From CAVWDI01 sp963793095 (GTDB lineage Bacteria; Chloroflexota; Anaerolineae; Anaerolineales; UBA4823), in contig CAWBYY010000001.1 of the NCBI GenBank assembly GCA_963793095.1, positions 310,001 to 374,000 on the forward strand: a stretch of 64,000 nucleotides of DNA, read 5' to 3'. A program made the position numbers and the translations under genes. Every line of letters starts with the position of its first letter. Within the stretch, counting starts at the first letter, position 1. Of this stretch, positions 41,610 through 50,469 are shown piece after piece. The notes under the pieces are model-generated. The model was not told the DNA's origin and ran no database searches. It saw only the letters and a program-made list of their open reading frames with translations.

Positions 41610-42454
41610 ATACCAGCACAGTATGCCAACCCTACTGTGCCGGGCCCTGCATGGGTACCCACAACCGGGCTGACCTCTGAGAATATGGTTTCAACCGGGT
41701 TAAATTTTTCCACTGACATCTCAAGTAAATACTGTGCGTCTTCGGGAGCATTCGCATGCAGCGATGCAATCCGGACTGGTTCGACTCCAGAAAGGCGTTC
41801 TTCAACCAGTTCAACCAACCGGTTGAGTGATTTTTTTCTTGTCCTCACCCGTTCAATCGCCTCAATTTTGCCTTCTGTTACTTCCAGGATTGGTTTAAGA
41901 TTCAGTGCGGCGCCAAGAAACCGGCTGGCACCTCCAATTCTTCCTCCACGATGGAGAAATTCAAGTGTATCCACAGCAAAAACGACCCCGACATGGTTGC
42001 GAGCCTGTTCAGCGATCTGCTTGCATTCTGCCAGACTTGCTCCATCTGCTGCCGCCCTGGCGGCTTGTAAGGCCTGAAACCCGAGCGACATCGCCACTGT
42101 TTGCGAATTAACAATTTCAATTGGCGCCTCAGGCAGGCCTTCTTTAACCTGAATTGCCGAACCAATCGTCCCGGATAATAAATCGGAGACCAGGATTGCC
42201 AGAATTTCAAAATCATGGGCCAGTAGATTTGAGAAGATTTTTTCGAAAGATTTGGGAGTCACCTGGGATGTTGTCGGCATTATGTCAGTGTTGGCTAGGC
42301 GGCTGTAAAATTCGTCTGGAAATATATCAACGCCGTCTTCATATATTTCTTCACCCCAGATAAGGACCTGGGGGGCGACGCTGATTGAATATTCTTTCAC
42401 CAGTTTTTCGGGGATATAGGCAGTACTGTCTGTTACTATGGCAACTTTGGGCAT
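41606..42454 (-). CDS. DegV-family fatty-acid-binding protein
   Basis: DegV proteins bind fatty acids and, with FakA, present them for phosphorylation (FakB role). The 282-residue protein begins with VAIVTDSTAYIPEKLVKEY, followed by SVAPQVLIWGEEIYEDGVD, TSQVTPKSFEKIF, the LVSDLLSGTIGSA loop, and the second domain VDTLEFLHRGGRIGGASRFLGAALNLKPIL, all typical. The C-terminus has VGTHAGPGTVGLAYC. No fakA/DAK gene is in the window. It is divergent from ffh and coupled to a downstream small protein. Confidence 0.92.
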   Translation of the reverse strand: MPKVAIVTDSTAYIPEKLVKEYSISVAPQVLIWGEEIYEDGVDIFPDEFYSRLANTDIMPTTSQVTPKSFEKIFSNLLAHDFEILAILVSDLLSGTIGSAIQVKEGLPEAPIEIVNSQTVAMSLGFQALQAARAAADGASLAECKQIAEQARNHVGVVFAVDTLEFLHRGGRIGGASRFLGAALNLKPILEVTEGKIEAIERVRTRKKSLNRLVELVEERLSGVEPVRIASLHANAPEDAQYLLEMSVEKFNPVETIFSEVSPVVGTHAGPGTVGLAYCAGM

Positions 42455-42562
42455 TATCGAATCTCCGGGTTTGTCAATATCGGATTGTGAAATAAATTGC
42501 TATCAGATAAAACCCCCCTGTAATTTGTAAGTTACGACGCGTAAAGTCGAAAACCTGTCACC

Positions 42563-42591
42563 TTGACCAATGCTTGTGATCTTGCTAAAAT
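42563..42591 (+). promoter_or_regulatory. Sigma-70 type promoter of ffh
   Basis: TTGACC (42563-42568), a 17-base spacer and TAAAAT (42586-42591). Transcription should start near 42598, only two bases before the GTG start codon of ffh at 42600, which implies a leaderless message. Confidence 0.7.
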
Positions 42592-42599
42592 GCTGAGTC

Positions 42600-43922
42600 G
42601 TGTTTGAAAAACTGACAGATCGGTTGAATGATGTTTTTAAAGATCTCCGCCGCCGGGGAAAGCTCTCGGAGGCGGATGTCAATTCTGCCATCCGCGAGAT
42701 CAGGTTGGCTTTGCTTGAGGCTGATGTAAATTTTGGCGTTGTAAAAGAATTCATCTCCCGGGTCCGTGAACGGGCAGTTGGTCATGAAGTTTCAAAAGCA
42801 TTAAATCCCGGCCAGCAGGTTATCAAAATCGTTAATGAGGAGTTGATCGCCACACTGGGTACACCGGAACCGCTGAATTTAAGCGGCGCAAGACCCAGGA
42901 CAATTGTGCTGGTCGGCCTGCAGGGTTCCGGCAAGACCACTGCAGCCGGAAAGCTGGGTAAATTGCTGCGATCTCAGGGAGAACGGATTTTGCTGGTTGC
43001 AGGAGATCCCTACCGTCCGGCAGCAGCCCATCAGCTGGAAACATTGGGCAGCCAGCTGGATATCCCCGTTTTTATCCAGGAGGGTGTCCAACCTCCGGAA
43101 CTGGCCCGGAACGCACTGGAAAATGCCCGTAAAGGCGGGTATTCTGTTGTTATTTTTGACACCGCGGGACGTTCTCAACTGGACCAGGATATGATGGAGG
43201 AGTTGAGAGCGATTAATAATAAAGCTGATCCAGTTGAAGTTTTGCTGGTAGCCGATGCGATGATGGGCCAGGAGGCGGTCAATATCGCGGTGGGGTTTAA
43301 TGAAGTAATCCCGCTGACTGGCTTAATTCTGACCAAGATGGATGGTGACGCCCGGGGCGGCGCAGCGATCTCAATGCGATCCGTTACAGGAGTCCCAATC
43401 AAATTTATTGGAACAGGTGAAACCCTGGATGCGCTTGAAATTTTTGATCCCGCCAGATTATCCGGGCGTATCCTGGGAATGGGAGATGTAATCGGTTTAA
43501 TCGAAAAAGCAGAGATTGCTTATGACGAAGAAACTGCCAGAGAACAGGCTGAAAAGCTTATCGCAGGTGAATTTACTCTGCAGGATTTTGCCGATCAATT
43601 GAAAAAAATGCGTAAGATGGGACCTATCGGACAGTTATTTGAAATGATGCCGGGCGGTATAGGGCAGCTCACGCGCCACATCTCGCCACAAGATGCAGAG
43701 GATCAACTCAAACGGACCGAAGCGATAATTAATTCGATGACTGTCCAGGAACGTCGAAAGCCTGAAATCCTGAACGCTTCCCGCCGCAGGCGCATCGCGC
43801 TTGGTTCTGGGACCCAGGTCCAGGATGTGAACCGTGTGTTGAAACAATTTAAGGAGACACAAAGATTATTTAAAACTCTAAAAAAATCAGGTGCCCGGGG
43901 TTTGTCTGGTTTATTTGGATAG
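42600..43922 (+). CDS. ffh: Signal recognition particle protein Ffh
   Basis: GTPase that brings ribosomes making membrane proteins to the Sec translocon. 440 residues from GTG 42600: N-terminal helical domain (MFEKLTDRLNDVFKDLRRRGKLSE), G domain with Walker A GLQGSGKTTAAGKL, VLLVAGDPYRPAAAHQL, FDTAGRSQLD, and TKMDGDARGGAA, and the Met-rich M domain with RKMGPIGQLFEMMPG and LNASRRRRIALGSGTQVQDVNRVLKQF. All canonical. The promoter implies a leaderless message; no Shine-Dalgarno is seen. Followed by rpsP, khpA and rimM as in many bacteria. Confidence 0.98.
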   Translation: MFEKLTDRLNDVFKDLRRRGKLSEADVNSAIREIRLALLEADVNFGVVKEFISRVRERAVGHEVSKALNPGQQVIKIVNEELIATLGTPEPLNLSGARPRTIVLVGLQGSGKTTAAGKLGKLLRSQGERILLVAGDPYRPAAAHQLETLGSQLDIPVFIQEGVQPPELARNALENARKGGYSVVIFDTAGRSQLDQDMMEELRAINNKADPVEVLLVADAMMGQEAVNIAVGFNEVIPLTGLILTKMDGDARGGAAISMRSVTGVPIKFIGTGETLDALEIFDPARLSGRILGMGDVIGLIEKAEIAYDEETAREQAEKLIAGEFTLQDFADQLKKMRKMGPIGQLFEMMPGGIGQLTRHISPQDAEDQLKRTEAIINSMTVQERRKPEILNASRRRRIALGSGTQVQDVNRVLKQFKETQRLFKTLKKSGARGLSGLFG

Positions 43923-44055
43923 AATTTGGAAGATTTTTTTGATTTTTTAATATATAATTGGTCGGCAACTCGTCATATGCGTTCCTTCCACGCTCCCTCT
44001 CTGACAGGTTGTACGAAATTTAATTTTAAATAAAAAGAACAAGGAGAATAAGTAA

Positions 44056-44768
44056 ATGGTCCGGATTCGTTAAGGAGAGTCGGAGCAAAAAAACAACCAA
44101 GTTATCGGGTCGTAGCCGCTGACAAGGAATCGCCCCGTGATGGTCGTTTTATTGAAAACCTGGGATTTTATAACCCGAGGACAGAACCTGCAACTATCCA
44201 ATTGCAGGAAGATCGAATTTATACCTGGCTGGGAAACGGAGCTCAGATGAGCGATTCCGCTGAAAAGGTCTTGCAGATAGCAGGTCTGCTCAAGCGTTAT
44301 GAGCGTTACAAGGCCGGCGAATCTCTCGAAGTGCTGCTAGAGGAGGCCAGAGCAGCGGAAGCAGAAAGGAATATTGATCCAAAAACAAAGTGGCAGGCTC
44401 CTGAGAAATCCAGTAAAAAAGGAAAAAAGAAACCTGAAAGTGAACCCAGCCCTGAAGCGGAAGTTAAACCTGTATCTGAAACCAAGGCTGTAATGGAAGC
44501 GGTCGAAGAAGAACCGCTGGAAATTGAAGAACCAGCTCCGGTTGAGGATGTAGAAGCCCCTGATGCGGTTAAAGAGCCTGAAGTTGAGGGTTCCGACGAA
44601 GACGAAGAAATCTCAGATGAAGTCCTTATGGAAGTAGTTGAAGAGCAGGATGAAACTGAAGAAGAATCCAGCGATGCTGAACCGCAGGAAGAACAGGATG
44701 ATTCTGGAGAGACGGTTGAAGAAGAGGCTGATTTAGAAATAGAAGAATCAGAACCTGATGAAGCCTAG
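44056..44768 (+). CDS. rpsP: Ribosomal protein S16 with long acidic tail (frameshifted in this sequence)
   Basis: Small-subunit protein of 16S rRNA assembly. The start is ATG 44056 (AAGGAGAATAAGTAA before it), giving MVRIR; a one-base deletion near 44070-44072 (a T lost, so CGTTTAAGG reads CGTTAAGG) breaks the frame, and the family text then runs on as VGAKKQPSYRVVAADKESPRDGRFIENLGFYNPRTEP-like sequence and LSNGAQMSDSAEKVLQIAGLL-like segments. S16 normally ends by about residue 85-90; here about 135 more residues follow, a Lys-rich joint (KSSKKGKKK) and then a run of Glu and Asp (about 45 percent acidic). The gene must be intact in the cell, so the indel is most likely a sequence error. Confidence 0.9.
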
Positions 44769-44804
44769 GCTTTTGAAAACTGATTCCACCGGAGTACTGA
44801 CACC

Positions 44805-45042
44805 ATGAAAGAATTGATTGAATATATCGCCAGCTCTTTAGTTGATGATCCTTCCCAGATTGAAATTCGCCAGTTCAGGAGAGGTTCGCAGATAACATTT
44901 GAAATTCCACGTTGCGCGTGAAGATATGGGCAGGATAATCGGTAAAGGCGGAAGAGTGGCTAACAGTATCCGAATGCTTCTGCGCGTATCGGCAGCGAGG
45001 GAGGGTAAAAGAGCCACGCTCGATATTATTGAGCCGAGATGA
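44805..45042 (+). CDS. khpA: KH-domain RNA-binding protein KhpA (frameshifted in this sequence)
   Basis: KhpA (YlqC) is a small RNA-binding protein usually between rpsP and rimM, partnering KhpB/Jag. From ATG 44805 the frame reads MKELIEYIASSLVDDPSQIEI and TFEI, then a one-base insertion near 44906-44908 ends it; the other frame continues with HVAREDMGRIIGKGGRVANSI, holding the GRIIGKGGR KH motif, then LLRVSAAREGKRATLDIIEPR to TGA 45040-45042. Corrected length is about 78 residues, normal. The stop overlaps the rimM ATG. Position, length and motif make the identity secure; the indel is probably a sequence error. Confidence 0.9.
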
Positions 45043-45623
45043 AGAGAAATAAAGATGCAGGCGATCAATTAGAAACCACAGGCTCGCCCATGCCTGGCGA
45101 GCCTGTTTTTTTAGTTATCGGCAAACTCCGCCGCCCGCATGGTTTAAAGGGTGATATTTTGATGGAGGTTCTAACAGATTTCCCTGAGAGAATAGAGGCT
45201 GGCGAACAGGTATTTGTTGGAGAGAATCACAGGGCATTGTATCTCAGGTCATGTTTATGGCATGGTAAATTAATGCGGGTTTCATTTGAGGGCTTCAACA
45301 ATCCCGATACGGTTGGGGAATACCGGAATCATTATGTTTATGTGCGGCGGGATGAGCGCCCGAAACTTCCCGAAGGCGAGTATTATCATCACCAGTTGAT
45401 CGGTTTACAGGTCGTATCTGAAGAGGGTGAAAATTTTGGTGTCATAACTTCCATCCTTGAAACTGGAGCAAACGACGTGCTGAATGTACAGGATATGCAG
45501 GGAAGGACGGTTTTGATCCCGGTAATTGAACCGGTTGTTCAGGATGTTGATCTGGGATCTGGCATCATAACTGTAAAAATCCTCCCTGGATTAATTCCGG
45601 AGAGTAAAGATAAACCTGGTTGA
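45039..45623 (+). CDS. rimM: Ribosome maturation factor RimM
   Basis: Helps 30S head assembly around S19. The 194-residue protein starts at ATG 45039, overlapping the khpA stop. Its N-terminus has a short extra charged stretch; then the RimM N-domain FLVIGKLRRPHGLKGDILMEVLTDFPER, the PRC-barrel with YYHHQLIGLQVVSEEGENFGVI, EGTNDVLNV-like ETGANDVLNVQ and VLIPVIEPVVQDVDLGSGIITVKILPG at the end. The usual next genes, trmD and rplS, are absent here; dprA follows after 44 bases. Confidence 0.94.
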   Translation: MKRNKDAGDQLETTGSPMPGEPVFLVIGKLRRPHGLKGDILMEVLTDFPERIEAGEQVFVGENHRALYLRSCLWHGKLMRVSFEGFNNPDTVGEYRNHYVYVRRDERPKLPEGEYYHHQLIGLQVVSEEGENFGVITSILETGANDVLNVQDMQGRTVLIPVIEPVVQDVDLGSGIITVKILPGLIPESKDKPG

Positions 45624-45667
45624 TCAGCAGATAAGTAAAATTTCCAGAGAATTCTCTGTTAGAATTT

Positions 45668-46801
45668 GTGATCTTTATGGCAGAAGACAGGACCCAATAC
45701 TGGGTTGGATTTAATCTTGTCAAAGGAATCGGTCCCGTACGGTTAAAGGGATTGATTGACTATTTTGGCGATATCGAGGCTGCCTGGAATGCCGGGTATC
45801 CTGACCTTGAGCGGTCAGGTCTGGGTTCGAGGGAGATCAATGCGTTCCAGAAAATCAGGTCGAGCGATTTGCTGGAACGCACGTGGCACTATATTCAAGC
45901 GAATAATATTACTGTCCTGACCTGGCAGGATGAAAAATATCCGCGCCTTCTGCTGGAAATTGACCATCCTCCGCCGGTGCTTTATCTACGCGGCGATTTC
46001 AGACCCGAAGATGATCCTGCTGTTTCAATCGTCGGGACGCGCAGAATGACGGAATATGGAAAACAGGTCGCAACGGAATTATCGCAGACACTAGCTCATA
46101 ATGGGATTACGATCGTCAGCGGGTTGGCACACGGTATCGATGCTGTCGCTCACAAGACGGCTCTGGAGTGTCAGGGAAGGACACTGGCGGTATTCGGATG
46201 TGGGATTGATATTGTATATCCACCGGAACACCGTAAACTGGCGGAGGAAATCACCGAAAGTGGTGCATTGATTTCTGATTACCCGCCCGGAACCAAACCA
46301 GAAGCGTCGAATTTTCCAGCTCGCAACAGGATCATTTCCGGAGTTTCACGAGCGGTGGTTGTTATCGAAGCCGGTTCCAGGAGCGGGGCCTTAATCACTG
46401 CAAATTTCGCTGCGGAACAGGGCCGGGATGTTTTTGCGGTTCCAGGATATATCTATTCGCCCGCCAGTAAGGGTACAAACAATCTTATCCAGCAGGGCGC
46501 TATCCCTATGCTGGATCCTCAGGATGTCCTCGAAATATTAAACCTGGATATGATTGACCAGCATCGTAGCGCCCGTGTTGAACTACCTGCTGATGCTACC
46601 GAAGCGAAATTAATGGAATTACTCGGACGCGAACCCTTGCATGTGGATGAAATAAGCTCTGAAATAAATTTACCGATAGAAAATGTCACCGCTTCCCTGG
46701 TGGTGATGGAACTCAAAGGGATGATAAAACAGGTCGGATCTATGCATTATGTTGCAGTACATGAACCGGCTGGCAATTATGAATTGGAGGAGAACAAGTA
46801 G
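45668..46801 (+). CDS. dprA: DNA-processing protein DprA
   Basis: Loads RecA on single-stranded DNA during transformation. The ORF begins with GTG at 45668; ATG 45677 (MAEDRTQYW) is an equally good start. About 374 residues: an N-terminal SAM-like domain (VKGIGPVRLKGLIDYF), the Rossmann core with VSIVGTRRMTEYGKQVATEL, GITIVSGLAHGIDAVAHKTAL, AVFGCGIDIVYPPEHRKLAEE and ARNRIISGVSRAVVVIEAGSRSGALITA, and a C-terminal winged helix (LMELLGREPLHVDEISSEINL). All parts are intact. It lies between rimM and a sugar nucleotidyltransferase, with recA in the same window. Confidence 0.95.
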   Translation: MIFMAEDRTQYWVGFNLVKGIGPVRLKGLIDYFGDIEAAWNAGYPDLERSGLGSREINAFQKIRSSDLLERTWHYIQANNITVLTWQDEKYPRLLLEIDHPPPVLYLRGDFRPEDDPAVSIVGTRRMTEYGKQVATELSQTLAHNGITIVSGLAHGIDAVAHKTALECQGRTLAVFGCGIDIVYPPEHRKLAEEITESGALISDYPPGTKPEASNFPARNRIISGVSRAVVVIEAGSRSGALITANFAAEQGRDVFAVPGYIYSPASKGTNNLIQQGAIPMLDPQDVLEILNLDMIDQHRSARVELPADATEAKLMELLGREPLHVDEISSEINLPIENVTASLVVMELKGMIKQVGSMHYVAVHEPAGNYELEENK

Positions 46802-46803
46802 CT

Positions 46804-47898
46804 GTGTTTGAGAATTTTTATGCGGTGATTATGGCTGGTGGGAGTGGTACACGCCTGTGGCCACTTTCACGTTCGTCAAGACCCAAACAGATGCAGAAAT
46901 TATTCGGTGATGATTCACTGTTTCAGATTGCTGTGAACCGGCTGGAAGGGCTGTTCCCCCCTGAGAGGATCCTGGTTGTTACTATTCAGGAACAGGCAAA
47001 CCAGTTACACGATCAGCATCCTGTCATTCCAATTGAAAACTTCCTGATTGAACCCGAACCGCGTGGGACCGCTGCGGTTGTTGGTCTTGCTGCCGTCGCA
47101 TTGAAAGACAGGCAGGATGGTGCTGTTATGGCTGTTTTGACCGCGGACCACTTTATTGGAAATATTAAAGCCTTTCAATCGGCACTGGTCGCTGCCTATT
47201 TTACTGCTGGAGATGGTTACCTTATTACCCTTGGCATCCAGCCTACTTACCCTTCAACAGGTTATGGATATGTTCAGAGCGGCGAACTGATCGGAACATA
47301 TCAGGATAAACCGATTTTTAATGTCCTGCGATTTTCCGAAAAACCTGACGTAATACAAGCCAAAGAGATGATCTCAGCCGGCGACCATTACTGGAATTCG
47401 GGTATGTTCATCTGGCAGGTGGACAGGATAATAGAAGAATTCGCGGAACAAATGCCTGGGTTGCATGCCAGTTTGCAGCGGATTGAAAATAACTGGACGA
47501 GACCCAACAGGGAGGAATCAATTATTGAAGAATGGTCTCAGTTAGTACCTGAGACAATCGATTACGGTATTATGGAACGAGCGAAACAAGTTGCAGTGAT
47601 CCCGGTCCAGGACCTGGAATGGTCCGATGTCGGCAGTTGGGATTCTCTATTTGATGTGGTTGAACCCGGGGATGAACATGGTAACATTATTATCGGTAAC
47701 GAGCCAATTTTGATCGATACAAAAGATACTCTGGTATATTCAGACCAGCTGAAACGCATCATGGCGGTTATCGGTGTCCGAGACCTGATCCTGGTAGATA
47801 CCGGCGATGTGGTATTGGTGTGCCATAAGGACCAGGCCCAAAAAGTAAAATCACTGGTTGAACAATTGAAAAGTGCAGGTAAGAAGAATCTAGTTTGA
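46804..47898 (+). CDS. manC: Mannose-1-phosphate guanylyltransferase
   Basis: Makes GDP-mannose from mannose-1-phosphate and GTP for glycan synthesis. Starts at GTG 46804, just after a GGAGGAG site. The 364-residue protein has the pyrophosphorylase signature AVIMAGGSGTRLWPLSRSSRPKQMQKLF, the FLIEPEPRGTAAVVGLAAVAL block, and ILTADHFI-like AVLTADHFIGNI, plus EKPD and a final region with DLEWSDVGSWDSLFDVV. The C-terminal cupin phosphomannose isomerase domain of bifunctional ManC is absent, so it is a single-function type. GDP-mannose could feed the lipid or wall glycan enzymes in this window. Confidence 0.92.
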   Translation: MFENFYAVIMAGGSGTRLWPLSRSSRPKQMQKLFGDDSLFQIAVNRLEGLFPPERILVVTIQEQANQLHDQHPVIPIENFLIEPEPRGTAAVVGLAAVALKDRQDGAVMAVLTADHFIGNIKAFQSALVAAYFTAGDGYLITLGIQPTYPSTGYGYVQSGELIGTYQDKPIFNVLRFSEKPDVIQAKEMISAGDHYWNSGMFIWQVDRIIEEFAEQMPGLHASLQRIENNWTRPNREESIIEEWSQLVPETIDYGIMERAKQVAVIPVQDLEWSDVGSWDSLFDVVEPGDEHGNIIIGNEPILIDTKDTLVYSDQLKRIMAVIGVRDLILVDTGDVVLVCHKDQAQKVKSLVEQLKSAGKKNLV

Positions 47899-47941
47899 TG
47901 GTTCTGATTGCTTGTGATTAATTTGATGGAGGATATTATCT

Positions 47942-50275
47942 TTGCTTGCATATTGTATGAAGTGTAGAACTAAACGAGAAATTAATAATCTTGAAGCGGT
48001 TTATACGAAAAACGGAACTCCTGCGGTGAAAGGCGTATGCCCGGTATGCGGGACGAAACTGTACAGGATGGGGCGGGTAGAGGCCCACAGCAGCATGAAG
48101 CCGCCGGAGGTAGTTAAAACGCGAAAACAAAATCGTTCGGGAAAACTGGTGATCGTTGAATCGCCAGCAAAAGCGCGTACGGTAAAACAAATTCTTGGCA
48201 AGGATTATAAAGTTCAGGCCTCTGTAGGTCATGTCCGTGATCTATTGAAATCGCAGCTGTCAGTGGATGTGGACAACGAGTTCACACCCAAATACAGGGT
48301 TCCCAAAGACAAGCGGCAGGTTGTTAAGGATCTTAAAAAGAGCACACAAAATGCAGCGGAGGTTTATCTTGCCACGGACCCTGACCGGGAAGGAGAGGCG
48401 ATCGCATGGCACCTGACAGAAGCGGTAGATATTGAACCTGGATTGACAAAGCGGGTCGTTTTTCACGAGATCACAAAACCGGCTATTGAGAAGGCTTTTA
48501 ATAGTTCACGGGAAATAAATATGGATCTGGTAGATGCGCAGCAAGCCAGACGCATCTTAGATCGCCTGGTTGGATATAACTTGAGTCCCTTATTGTGGAG
48601 GAAAATACGCGGGAAGTTATCCGCCGGGAGGGTTCAATCGGTTGCCCTGCGGCTGATTGTAGAACGTGAACGTGAAATTGAGTCATTTGTGCCGGTTGAA
48701 TACTGGACGGTTGAGGCTGAATTTCTACCAGAAGGCCTGGAGCAAACATTTATAGCCAAATTAATCAGGTTAGACGGCGAAGAGATCGAATTTGGCGAAC
48801 AGGGTGATGTTGACCCTGTCCTCGCTGATATGCGATCTTCAAGCTACTTAATCAGCAGCATCACTAAAGGGCAGCGTAAACGCTCCCCATCGGCTCCATT
48901 TACAACAAGCACCCTCCAGCAGGAAGCCTCCCGGCGATTGGGTTTAAACGCCCGCAGGACGATGGCTTTAGCCCAGCAGTTATATGAAGGGATCGAAACC
49001 GGTGATGATGGACCGGTCGGTTTGATTACTTATATGAGAACCGACTCAACCCAGGTCTCCGATCTGGCAAAAGAAGATGCAAAAAAATTTATTATAAAAC
49101 GCTTTGGAGAACAATACCTTCCAAAGAAAACCAGGGAATATAAAACAAAAGCTCGCCGGGCCCAGGAAGCCCACGAGGCAATCCGCCCGACGGTTGTTTT
49201 CAGGCAGCCAGAGACGCTCAGAAAGTATCTTAAAAAAGACCAACTGAGGTTATACAGGTTGATATGGGAACGATTTGTTGCCTCTCAGATGGCTTCGGCG
49301 ATCTACGATACCCTGGTTGTTGATGTGAGCGGGTTATCCAGCGATCATGAATACCTGCTGCGGGTATCAGGCTCCACACTAGTATTCCCGGGTTTCAGGG
49401 CGGTTTATAAAAAATTCGAAAGGGAAAATAACCGCAGTGAAAATGATAATGATGAAGATGTTCAAATTCCTGCTGGCCTGGAGAAGGATCAGGCACAAAA
49501 GTTGATTCGACTGATACCGGATCAACATTTTACTCAACCTCCACCTCGTTTCTCTGAAGCCTCCCTGGTGCGCATGATGGAGGAATATGGTATCGGCAGG
49601 CCTTCAACATATGCACCAACGCTAGAGACGCTCCAGCAACGGAGATATATCGAACGGATTGAAAGACGGTTGCATCCAACCGAGATAGGCTTTCTTGTCA
49701 ATGATTTGTTGATCGACAACTTTCCGGACATCCTTAATGTGGGATTCACCGCAGAGATGGAGGACAATCTGGATAAAATTGCATCTGGCGAACTGCCTTG
49801 GGTCAAATTGATCAGCGATTTTTACGGCCCTTTCATAAAGGATGTCAGGCTGGCAGAAGAAAAAATCCCGAAGATCGAGACTGAACCAGAATATATAGGA
49901 AGAAATTGTCCCAGGTGCGGTCACGAATTGTTGATACGTTATGGGCGCTATGGAAAGTTTATCAGCTGCAGTAATTTTCCTGACTGCCGGTACACAGAGC
50001 CTTGGCTTGAAAAGGTCGGTGTAACCTGTCCACAGGATGGAGGAGAAGTGGTTCAACGGAAAACACGCAAGGGACGGACGTTTTATGGCTGTGCGAATTA
50101 TCCCGAATGTGATTTTACATCCTGGAAACGGCCGCTGAACCGCGCCTGTCCTCATTGTGGCGGTTTGCTGGTTGAAGCGAATAAAAACCATGCAGAGTGT
50201 ATAAAATGTGAGCGGAGATTTCACAGGGATGAAATTACCGGACCGGAGCAAAGAGGGGAATTCGGTGCGGCATAA
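47942..50275 (+). CDS. topA: DNA topoisomerase I with N-terminal DUF5679-like zinc ribbon
   Basis: Relaxes negative supercoils. TTG 47942 follows GGAGG at seven bases, and the first about 40 residues form a small zinc ribbon (CMKC near residue 5, CPVCGTKLYRMG near 34) matching DUF5679 stand-alone proteins. Then comes TopA proper: the Toprim GKLVIVESPAKARTVKQILG, LATDPDREGEAIAWHL, the ARRILDRLVGYNLSPLLWRKI segment, the catalytic Tyr in GLITYMRTDST, and MEEYGIGRPSTYAPTL. Three C-terminal Cys-rich fingers follow (CPRCGHELLIRYG, CPQDGGEVVQRK, CPHCGGLLVEANK). Total 777 residues. Confidence 0.95.
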   Translation: MLAYCMKCRTKREINNLEAVYTKNGTPAVKGVCPVCGTKLYRMGRVEAHSSMKPPEVVKTRKQNRSGKLVIVESPAKARTVKQILGKDYKVQASVGHVRDLLKSQLSVDVDNEFTPKYRVPKDKRQVVKDLKKSTQNAAEVYLATDPDREGEAIAWHLTEAVDIEPGLTKRVVFHEITKPAIEKAFNSSREINMDLVDAQQARRILDRLVGYNLSPLLWRKIRGKLSAGRVQSVALRLIVEREREIESFVPVEYWTVEAEFLPEGLEQTFIAKLIRLDGEEIEFGEQGDVDPVLADMRSSSYLISSITKGQRKRSPSAPFTTSTLQQEASRRLGLNARRTMALAQQLYEGIETGDDGPVGLITYMRTDSTQVSDLAKEDAKKFIIKRFGEQYLPKKTREYKTKARRAQEAHEAIRPTVVFRQPETLRKYLKKDQLRLYRLIWERFVASQMASAIYDTLVVDVSGLSSDHEYLLRVSGSTLVFPGFRAVYKKFERENNRSENDNDEDVQIPAGLEKDQAQKLIRLIPDQHFTQPPPRFSEASLVRMMEEYGIGRPSTYAPTLETLQQRRYIERIERRLHPTEIGFLVNDLLIDNFPDILNVGFTAEMEDNLDKIASGELPWVKLISDFYGPFIKDVRLAEEKIPKIETEPEYIGRNCPRCGHELLIRYGRYGKFISCSNFPDCRYTEPWLEKVGVTCPQDGGEVVQRKTRKGRTFYGCANYPECDFTSWKRPLNRACPHCGGLLVEANKNHAECIKCERRFHRDEITGPEQRGEFGAA

Positions 50276-50469
50276 TTCTTGCAATTTTTCCTGAAGTATC
50301 AAACAAAATAAAGATAGAAGGTTTGCATGTTATGGATTGTTGCATGCAGAATTCAGTGCATAGTTGAAGCCTGCAAACCGGATGAGACCACTCAGGTCAA
50401 GGTTTATTTGTTAATTAAAAAATAATGACCTTACTTGAATGTTATCAAATGTAATAAGGGAGAGCGGAT
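50276..50469. other. Intergenic region with inverted repeats after topA
   Basis: This 194-base gap holds GGTTTGCA (50320-50327) and its exact complement TGCAAACC (50372-50379) enclosing a 44-base interior that has a further inner pair GCATG/CATGC. A second hairpin follows, with GGTC near 50397 pairing with GACC near 50430 around an AT-rich loop. The second may serve as topA's terminator. The first has no T tail and may be a structured RNA or protein site. The promoter of the 50470 gene should also lie here. Confidence 0.4.

Noticed and set aside
44202..44768. A separate acidic hypothetical protein starting at 44202
   Set aside because: The upstream sequence in the same frame is S16; the apparent start is internal after the indel near 44071.
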